9,475 bases of DNA from positions 35,751-45,225 of the forward strand of contig DJPE01000050.1 in the NCBI GenBank assembly GCA_002439705.1, given 5' to 3'. Source of the DNA: Christensenella sp. UBA6420 (GTDB lineage: Bacteria; Bacillota; Clostridia; Christensenellales; DTU072). The position numbers were made by a program, and so were the translations under genes. Numbering within the stretch: position 1 is the first letter of the stretch; every line of letters starts with the position of its first letter. Shown here piece after piece: positions 1 through 4,876 of the stretch. The notes beneath the pieces were generated by a model. That model was given only the letters and a program-made list of their open reading frames with translations. It was not told where the DNA came from and searched no databases.

Positions 1-1341
1 CACGCAGGAATAAACGGCGTTTCGTTCAGTAAGACTTTCAGCGACGTTTATCGTTATTTCGTTCTTGCGGGAGTGATGTTCGCGATACTGTTTATCGTTG
101 AGTCTTATATACTTTTCCGCAGAAAGGATCTGGCGGGCGACGGCAAACAGCTCGGCGTAATACTTATATCTCTTACGCTGTGTTATCTGTTTGCGATTAT
201 TTTCGGTAATTTCATTTCGCTTTTCTCGATGCCGCTCCTTTTGTCGGGACTTATTATTGCGTTGCTCGTGGATAAAAGACTTGCGCTTTTCTCGAACATT
301 ATGTTCAGCATTGCGTTTTTCCTTTGCTACATTACGGTAGAACCCGCAATTCCCGTTCTGCAATGTATTTCCGCAATACTTACGCAAGCGGTTACTTCTT
401 CGCTTATGATTAGCATCATGAGCAAGTCGTATACGAGAATGACTTTTATAAGAAACGCCCTTTTGGTAGGCGTGTTTATGGCGGCTCCCGTGGCGATACT
501 TACGGGACTTTTGCAGAAAGGCTACGAGTGGATGGATATTCTTATGGGCGGCGTGTGGTCGTTTATTTCAGTCCTTTTGGGAGTCGCGCTTTTTATGATA
601 GTCCTGCCCGTCATCGAAGACGCATTCGGAATGTACAGCGACTTCAAGCTTGAAGAAATATGTTCTCCCGACGCGAAACTTATGAAAAGGCTCGCTAAGG
701 AAGCTCCGGGGACATATAATCACTCGCTCGCCGTCGGCAACCTTGCCGAAATTTGCGCTATGAAGATAGGGGAGGACCCCGCCTTAGCCAAAGCGGGAGC
801 GTATTACCACGACGTGGGTAAATTAAAAAATCCCCTTTGCTTTACCGAGAACCAGAACGGTTACAACCCGCACGACGACTTTATACCAGAAGTCAGCGTG
901 TATATGATTACCGACCACGTTTCTTACGGCGCGGAACTCATAAAAAAATACAAATTGCCCACGGTGCTTGCCGATATAGCGAGAGAGCATCACGGCACGA
1001 CCCCCGTGCAGTATTTTCTTAACAAAGCAAAAAGCATAACCGACGAACAGCTTGCGAAAGAACAGTTCTGTTATCACGGACCGAAACCGCAAACCAAAAT
1101 TTCTGGACTCATTATGATAGTCGACACGGTGGAAGCCGCTACGAGAGCGATGGGCGCGGACGCCGATTCGGAAAAATTGAGAGAGTTTATTCACAAACTT
1201 ATCGACAGCAAGGCTTCTACGGGGCAGTTTACCGAATGTCCGCTTACCTTTAAGGATTTGCAGGATATAGAAGACACGCTCGTAGCCACTTTACCGAGTT
1301 TGTACCACCAAAGAATTAAATACGTAAAGGATAAAAAATGA
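1..1341 (+). CDS. pgpH: 7TM-HD cyclic-di-AMP phosphodiesterase, C-terminal part (5' end outside window)
   Basis: The frame is open from base 1, so the GTG at 73 is not the true start. About 446 residues are present; family members are near 700, so the first membrane helix and extracellular 7TMR-HDED domain lie upstream. Seen: a block of hydrophobic helices over roughly residues 20-205 of the fragment, then the family junction (LMKRLAKEAPGTYNHS) and an HD domain. The likely metal ligands are all present: H241, H270-D271 (YYHDVGK), H306 (DHVSYG), H330-H331 (REHHGT) and D375 (IVDTVEAA). From the family (YqfF/PgpH), the membrane enzyme hydrolyses c-di-AMP to pApA on the cytoplasmic side, affecting osmotic and cell-wall homeostasis. 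Its TGA overlaps the next ATG (ATGA), so translation is probably coupled to ybeY-era. The family is secure; the substrate is by homology. Confidence 0.93.
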   Translation, partial: HAGINGVSFSKTFSDVYRYFVLAGVMFAILFIVESYILFRRKDLAGDGKQLGVILISLTLCYLFAIIFGNFISLFSMPLLLSGLIIALLVDKRLALFSNIMFSIAFFLCYITVEPAIPVLQCISAILTQAVTSSLMISIMSKSYTRMTFIRNALLVGVFMAAPVAILTGLLQKGYEWMDILMGGVWSFISVLLGVALFMIVLPVIEDAFGMYSDFKLEEICSPDAKLMKRLAKEAPGTYNHSLAVGNLAEICAMKIGEDPALAKAGAYYHDVGKLKNPLCFTENQNGYNPHDDFIPEVSVYMITDHVSYGAELIKKYKLPTVLADIAREHHGTTPVQYFLNKAKSITDEQLAKEQFCYHGPKPQTKISGLIMIVDTVEAATRAMGADADSEKLREFIHKLIDSKASTGQFTECPLTFKDLQDIEDTLVATLPSLYHQRIKYVKDKK

Positions 1342-2744
1342 TAAGAATATACGGAGATTACGAAGACGTAATAGAAAAAGTAATTAAATCGACGGCAAAA
1401 AGACTCGATTTCGACGCGGAAGATATTGACGTCGAAGTCAGTATCACCGACGAAGAAGAAATAAGAACGCTTAACAGAGAAACGAGAAACATCGACAAAG
1501 TTACCGACGTGCTTAGTTTTCAGAACATAGAAGACGTAACCTTGCCTTTGGTAAAGGAAGATTATCCCGACGATATAAACGGCGAAGACGATTCCGTTAT
1601 GCTCGGCGAAATCCTTATCTGCGAAGAACAGGCTAAACGCCAGGCGGAAGAATACGGACATTCCGTCGAAAGGGAAATAGGTTTTCTTACCTGCCACGGC
1701 ATGCTGCACCTTTTAGGGTTCGACCACATGGACGAAGCGGGGGAGAAAGAAATGAATACTCTCTGCGAAGAGATACTCTCCGACGCGGGATACACGAGAG
1801 ATTACGTTTCCGAAGAAAGAGAAGAAAAGCCGGAAGAAGCGGTGAGAGAATTTCGTTCGGGTTTCGTCGCGGTAATGGGCAAACCTAACGCCGGTAAAAG
1901 CACGCTCATTAACACTATCGTCGGCGAAAAAGTGGCTATCGTAAGCTGGAAACCGCAAACCACGAGAAATAAAATTCTCGGAATATACAACGAAAAGAAC
2001 TATCAGATAATCTTTATCGACACACCCGGACTTCACAAACCGAAAAATCATCTCGGCGAATATATGATGAAGACCGCTTCCACCGCTCTCGACGGAGTGG
2101 ACTGCGTGGTTTACGTCGTTGACTGCGAAAAAGGTTACGACGAAAAGGATAAGTTCAATATAGTAAGCTACGTCAATTCGGGGCTTAAAGTAATCGTCGC
2201 CGTAAACAAAGTCGACCACGTTACGAGAGAGAAAGTGTTTGAAATTCTTACCGAACTCAACAAGCTTGATAAGTTGACGGCGGTAGTTCCCGTTTCTGCG
2301 TTAAGGGGTAGGAATATAGAACCCCTTAAAGACGAGATAAAAAAACTTCTTACCGACACTATTAAGTATTATCCCGACGAGCAGTACACCGACAGGAACA
2401 TGCGGTTTATGGCGGCGGAAATAATCCGCGAAAAGGCGTTGAGACTTCTCGATAAGGAAGTTCCTTACGGCATAGGCGTGGATATAAGGGAATACAAAAT
2501 GCGCGACAGCGGAATTATCGACATAAACGCCGATATTATCTGCGAAAAAGCCGCTCACAAACCTATCATTTTAGGCAAAGGCGGTTCGATGATAAAGAAA
2601 ATCGCAACCTACGCAAGACAAGATCTTGAAGAAATGACGGGCAGCAAGATTTTCCTTACCCTTTTCGTGAGAGTAAAGGACGATTGGCGCGGAAGCGACT
2701 TCATCATGAAAGAGTTGGGGTACGACACGAAAAATCCCGACTGA
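1338..2744 (+). CDS. ybeY-era: YbeY-Era fusion: rRNA maturation RNase plus ribosome-assembly GTPase
   Basis: This 468-residue protein joins two normally separate proteins. Residues 1-157 are YbeY: the signature around RETRNIDKVTDVLSF (47-61) and the three-histidine zinc site HGMLHLLGFDH (H120, H124, H130). Residues 158-172 are a charged, Glu-rich linker. Residues 172-468 are full-length Era: P-loop GKPNAGKS (181-188), switch I PQTTR (206-210), DTPG (228-231), NKVD (290-293), SAL (320-322), and a KH domain with ILGKGGSMIKKI (411-422). By family, YbeY is a metal-dependent endoRNase acting in 16S rRNA 3' maturation, and Era binds the 16S 3' end through its KH domain, so the fusion links partners in one process. 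In Bacillus, dgkA and cdd separate these genes. The start ATG overlaps the pgpH stop. An in-frame GTG at 1842, after a weak GGAAG, would give a free Era of normal length (300 aa); whether it is used is unknown. Confidence 0.95.
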   Translation: MIRIYGDYEDVIEKVIKSTAKRLDFDAEDIDVEVSITDEEEIRTLNRETRNIDKVTDVLSFQNIEDVTLPLVKEDYPDDINGEDDSVMLGEILICEEQAKRQAEEYGHSVEREIGFLTCHGMLHLLGFDHMDEAGEKEMNTLCEEILSDAGYTRDYVSEEREEKPEEAVREFRSGFVAVMGKPNAGKSTLINTIVGEKVAIVSWKPQTTRNKILGIYNEKNYQIIFIDTPGLHKPKNHLGEYMMKTASTALDGVDCVVYVVDCEKGYDEKDKFNIVSYVNSGLKVIVAVNKVDHVTREKVFEILTELNKLDKLTAVVPVSALRGRNIEPLKDEIKKLLTDTIKYYPDEQYTDRNMRFMAAEIIREKALRLLDKEVPYGIGVDIREYKMRDSGIIDINADIICEKAAHKPIILGKGGSMIKKIATYARQDLEEMTGSKIFLTLFVRVKDDWRGSDFIMKELGYDTKNPD

Positions 2745-2847
2745 TTCCATAAAAACGTTCCCGTATTCGGGTGAAAAAGTACGGATAGGTAAAAATTTCC
2801 CGATTAAATTCGTCGGGCAGGTATAAAAAGATATTTTGCGGACATTC

Positions 2848-2853
2848 TATAAT
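2848..2853 (+). promoter_or_regulatory. Possible -10 element before yqzL
   Basis: A perfect TATAAT stands about 28 bases before the yqzL ATG, which would place transcription start near 2860. No convincing -35 hexamer is seen 16-18 bases upstream and there is no extended -10 TG, so this may be chance in AT-rich DNA. Confidence 0.3.
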
Positions 2854-2869
2854 CGAAAGGAAACTTTCG
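2854..2869 (+). promoter_or_regulatory. GNRA-tetraloop hairpin abutting the yqzL ribosome binding site
   Basis: CGAAAG-GAAA-CTTTCG forms a perfect 6-bp stem closed by a GAAA tetraloop. Its last base is the first G of the Shine-Dalgarno-like GGGGAG (2869-2874). In a transcript reading through from era it could modulate ribosome access or act as a stability element. If transcription starts at about 2860 the hairpin could not form fully. The structure is seen; the role is inference. Confidence 0.4.
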
Positions 2870-2880
2870 GGGAGATAAAG

Positions 2881-2985
2881 ATGGCGAAGAATATCGACGA
2901 ATTATTATGGAAGACTTTTGTTAAGAGCGGTGACGCGGGATACTATATGTTATACCGCGCTCTTATTGAAGACAAGGACGAATAA
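2881..2985 (+). CDS. yqzL: YqzL-like micro-protein (34 aa)
   Basis: A 34-residue protein beginning MAKNIDELLWKTFVKSGD and ending ALIEDKDE. It has the layout of Bacillus YqzL: an aromatic WK-F core, then a Ser/Thr-Gly turn, then a Tyr-Leu-Tyr/Phe helix (here GYYMLYRALIE) and an acidic end. It is preceded by GGGGAG six bases before the ATG. Position supports the call: in Bacillus yqzL sits between era and recO, and here it lies between ybeY-era and recO, with one lipoprotein gene intervening. The family is small and, to my knowledge, without an assigned function. It is 137 bases downstream of era and is followed at once by a terminator-like hairpin. It is easily missed because of its length. 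The assignment rests on pattern plus synteny. Confidence 0.75.
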   Translation: MAKNIDELLWKTFVKSGDAGYYMLYRALIEDKDE

Positions 2986-3016
2986 TTCGTTTTAGCCAAC
3001 TTATTTCGACTAAAAG

Positions 3017-3042
3017 AACAGACCGCAATTAAGCGGTCTGTT
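3017..3042 (+). terminator. Intrinsic terminator-like hairpin after yqzL
   Basis: AACAGACCGC (3017-3026) pairs perfectly with GCGGTCTGTT (3033-3042) around a six-base loop. The following tract (TTTGCATATT) is a poor U-run, so termination may be partial. Since no clear promoter is visible before the downstream lipoprotein gene, read-through may supply DUF4349-recO transcription. Confidence 0.7.
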
Positions 3043-3071
3043 TGCATATTACGGAAAAACAGGAGATTAAG

Positions 3072-4115
3072 ATGAAAAGGAATTTATCGAAAGTAAAGTT
3101 AGCCGCGCTGTTTATAGCGGTGGTTTTAATCGCCGTTACGCTCCTTACGGCGTGTTCCGCCGGCTCTGCGGATAAGGACTACGATTACGGCGGACCGTCC
3201 GATAACGACGACGGCGAAAAGACCGATTCTTCCATAGTAATCGGTTCTACCGACCGAAAAATAGTTTACAGAGTAGAACTTACGATTTATTCCGATACCC
3301 CCGAAGAAGTTTGTTCCGATATAGCCGAAGCCACGACCGCTTGCGACGGGTACGTCGAAAATTCGAGAGAATCGAAATCGGAGTACGGAGAAAGCTACTA
3401 CTTCGTAGCCCGCATACCTACGGCGAAACTCGACGACTTCGTGAACGATATTTCCGTAGCGGGTACGGTAAAGAATAAGGAAGTGACGACGGAGGATATT
3501 ACCGTAAAATACGTTACCGTAGACGAGCAGCGTAAATCTCTTCTCGCCGAAAAAGACGCCTTGACCGCCCGTATGAGCGAAGCTACCGAAATATCCGATA
3601 TAATCGCCATTTCGGACAGATTAGCGCAAATCGACGCGGAAATAAACGCCGCTCAAAGACAGCTTAACGAATTCGACAACCTTCTGGACTATTCCACCGT
3701 CACGATATACGTCAATAAAAACTATACGGAAACGCCCGATACGAGAACTTTCGGAAAGAAACTCGGCGACCTGTTCGTGGCGTCGTTCAAGAGTATCGCC
3801 ACGGTGTTCAATGGGATAGTAATAGGTCTTACCGCGGCTCTTCCTTACCTTATAATAATAGCATGCGTTGTCGGGCTTGCATTGTTCATAGTTTTCGGGG
3901 TTAAAAACATTAAGAAAACGGGTAAGTTTTTCCCGCAAAAGAAAGATAAGAAAACCGCTCCGAAACGGAAAAGCGAAAAAACAGAAATAAGCGAAGCGGC
4001 TACCGATAAAGAAAACGAAAAAACCGAACCGAACGAAACGGTTACGACGGAAAAAACGGCGGAAGAACCCGAAAAGGAACTTCCAGCAGAGGACGAAACC
4101 GACGAAGAGAAATAA
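3072..4115 (+). CDS. DUF4349 lipoprotein with C-terminal membrane anchor
   Basis: 347 residues from the ATG preceded by AGGAG at 3061-3065 (6-base spacing). The upstream in-frame TTG at 3042 lies inside the terminator and is not credible. Seen: a lipoprotein signal (basic N-terminus, hydrophobic 10-25, lipobox LTAC with Cys28); an acidic Gly/Ser/Asp linker to about 55; a DUF4349 domain from about 60 to 217 (RKIVYRVELTIYS start, EDITVKYVTVDEQRKSL centre, helical segment 150-205, LDYSTVTIYV end); one transmembrane helix near 247-276; and a Lys-rich then Glu/Lys/Thr-rich tail (280-347). Topology is therefore probably lipid-anchored outside, through the membrane, with the tail in the cytoplasm. 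DUF4349 has no established biochemical function that I know of. Only three bases separate its stop from recO, implying co-translation. It is not part of the Bacillus era-recO order. Confidence 0.88.
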   Translation: MKRNLSKVKLAALFIAVVLIAVTLLTACSAGSADKDYDYGGPSDNDDGEKTDSSIVIGSTDRKIVYRVELTIYSDTPEEVCSDIAEATTACDGYVENSRESKSEYGESYYFVARIPTAKLDDFVNDISVAGTVKNKEVTTEDITVKYVTVDEQRKSLLAEKDALTARMSEATEISDIIAISDRLAQIDAEINAAQRQLNEFDNLLDYSTVTIYVNKNYTETPDTRTFGKKLGDLFVASFKSIATVFNGIVIGLTAALPYLIIIACVVGLALFIVFGVKNIKKTGKFFPQKKDKKTAPKRKSEKTEISEAATDKENEKTEPNETVTTEKTAEEPEKELPAEDETDEEK

Positions 4116-4118
4116 AAA

Positions 4119-4727
4119 GTGGATATAAACGGACTTATAATAAGGAGCGTCGATTACGGCGACAAGGACAAAATCGTGACGATAGCCGCCCCCGACGGAA
4201 TTTACACCGCGAAGGCGAAAGGGGTTCGCACGGCGAAGTCGAAACTTAAAGGGTACGTAGGGGTACTTAATTTCGGCGAATTTTCGCTTGCGGAAGGCAA
4301 GGGGGGGTACACTCTTTCGGGGGCTAACGTCACCGAAAGTTTTTATACCTGCTGGACGGACGCAGACAAGTACGCGGCGGCGATGATTTGCCTTGAAATT
4401 TACGAAAAATGCTCCCGTCAGGGAGAACCCGGCGACCTTATCAAACTTCTTAAAGCGTTAAAAAACATAAATTACGGCGAATTTTATCCCCTTGCCGAAG
4501 CGTTAAGATACGGCGTAGTCACCGCCGCGGAAACGGGCGTAGACGTCACCGAAAAGGTTTTCCCCGATAAAATCTGCGGCGTTTTTTCTTCTCTCCTTAA
4601 ATGCGAAAGCGCAGACGAAGTCCTTACCGAGTACACCCGCGAAGACGTAAAACTGATGTTAAAACACCTTTATCGCGGCTTTTATTCCGAACTCGGCGTA
4701 AAAATAACCGTCGCTTCGCAGCTGTAA
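4119..4727 (+). CDS. recO: Short RecO-like recombination mediator lacking the zinc finger
   Basis: 202 residues from a GTG three bases after the DUF4349 stop; there is no strong ribosome binding site, so coupling is likely. The N-terminal OB-fold is recognisable (GLIIRSVDYGDKDKIVTIAA, then YTAKAKGVRTAKSKLKGY, up to about residue 75), followed by the helical RecO C-terminal region (EALRYGVVTAAETGVDV near 127-143, KHLYRGFYSELGVKI near 182-196). RecO loads RecA onto SSB-coated single strands with RecR and anneals DNA in RecF-pathway repair. Bacillota RecO is usually about 240-255 aa with a CxxC...CxxC zinc-binding insert. Here that segment is missing: the remaining cysteines are isolated. Position after yqzL supports the name. 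A diverged but functional RecO is the best reading; a degraded copy is possible. Confidence 0.83.
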   Translation: MDINGLIIRSVDYGDKDKIVTIAAPDGIYTAKAKGVRTAKSKLKGYVGVLNFGEFSLAEGKGGYTLSGANVTESFYTCWTDADKYAAAMICLEIYEKCSRQGEPGDLIKLLKALKNINYGEFYPLAEALRYGVVTAAETGVDVTEKVFPDKICGVFSSLLKCESADEVLTEYTREDVKLMLKHLYRGFYSELGVKITVASQL

Positions 4728-4750
4728 ATTTTATTATGAAATTAAAAATG

Positions 4751-4805
4751 AAAGTTGCTCCGTAGCAAGTTGATTAAAATACTTGAAAACGGAGCAATTT
4801 TATAT
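4751..4805 (+). terminator. Rho-independent terminator after recO
   Basis: A 12-13 bp stem pairs AAAGTTGCTCCGT (4751-4763) with ACGGAGCAATTT (from 4789), with one G-U pair. It is extended by an inner CAAGT/ACTTG helix (4766-4770 with 4781-4785) and followed by TTTTATATTATA. A competing small hairpin TTGCT-CCGT-AGCAA (4755-4768) uses the same left arm. It closes the pgpH-recO cluster. Confidence 0.8.
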
Positions 4806-4811
4806 TATACT
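4783..4811 (+). promoter_or_regulatory. Sigma-A-type promoter for ppdK
   Basis: TTGAAA (4783-4788), a 17-base spacer, and TATACT (4806-4811) make a near-consensus housekeeping promoter, with start expected near 4818 and a leader of about 60 bases. The -35 lies in the inner stem and loop side of the preceding terminator, and the spacer contains its right arm, so terminator and promoter share DNA. Confidence 0.7.
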
Positions 4812-4863
4812 AAACTAAGTTAATTATTATAGAAACATTATCAATATTCAATTAAACCATTTT

Positions 4864-4870
4864 AGGAGGA
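4864..4870 (+). promoter_or_regulatory. Strong ribosome binding site of ppdK
   Basis: AGGAGGA, fully complementary to the anti-Shine-Dalgarno, stands six bases before ATG 4877 and fixes that start. It is the strongest site in the window, in keeping with high expression of a central metabolic enzyme. Confidence 0.85.
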
Positions 4871-4876
4871 TTTAGG

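Noticed and set aside
73..78. GTG/ATG at the beginning of the pgpH frame as the gene start
   Set aside because: The frame is open to base 1, the family has a large N-terminal extracellular domain upstream, and no ribosome binding site precedes 73.
1191..1709. Minus-strand open frame opposite ybeY
   Set aside because: Aromatic-rich, low-information translation typical of antisense shadows of Glu/Asp/Lys-rich genes; no domain signal.
1790..1860. Assembly error joining ybeY to era
   Set aside because: The frame is continuous with a plausible charged linker, both domains are complete, and no broken codon pattern is visible. Read coverage would still settle it.
2760..2817. Two short hairpins after era (CCCG-TATT-CGGG and CCCGA...TCGGG) as a terminator
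   Set aside because: Stems are only 4-5 bp and no T-run follows, so termination between era and yqzL is not supported.
3042..3071. TTG at 3042 as start of the DUF4349 protein
   Set aside because: It lies in the right arm of the terminator hairpin, has no ribosome binding site, and adds residues ahead of a normal lipoprotein signal. ATG 3072 has AGGAG at the right distance.
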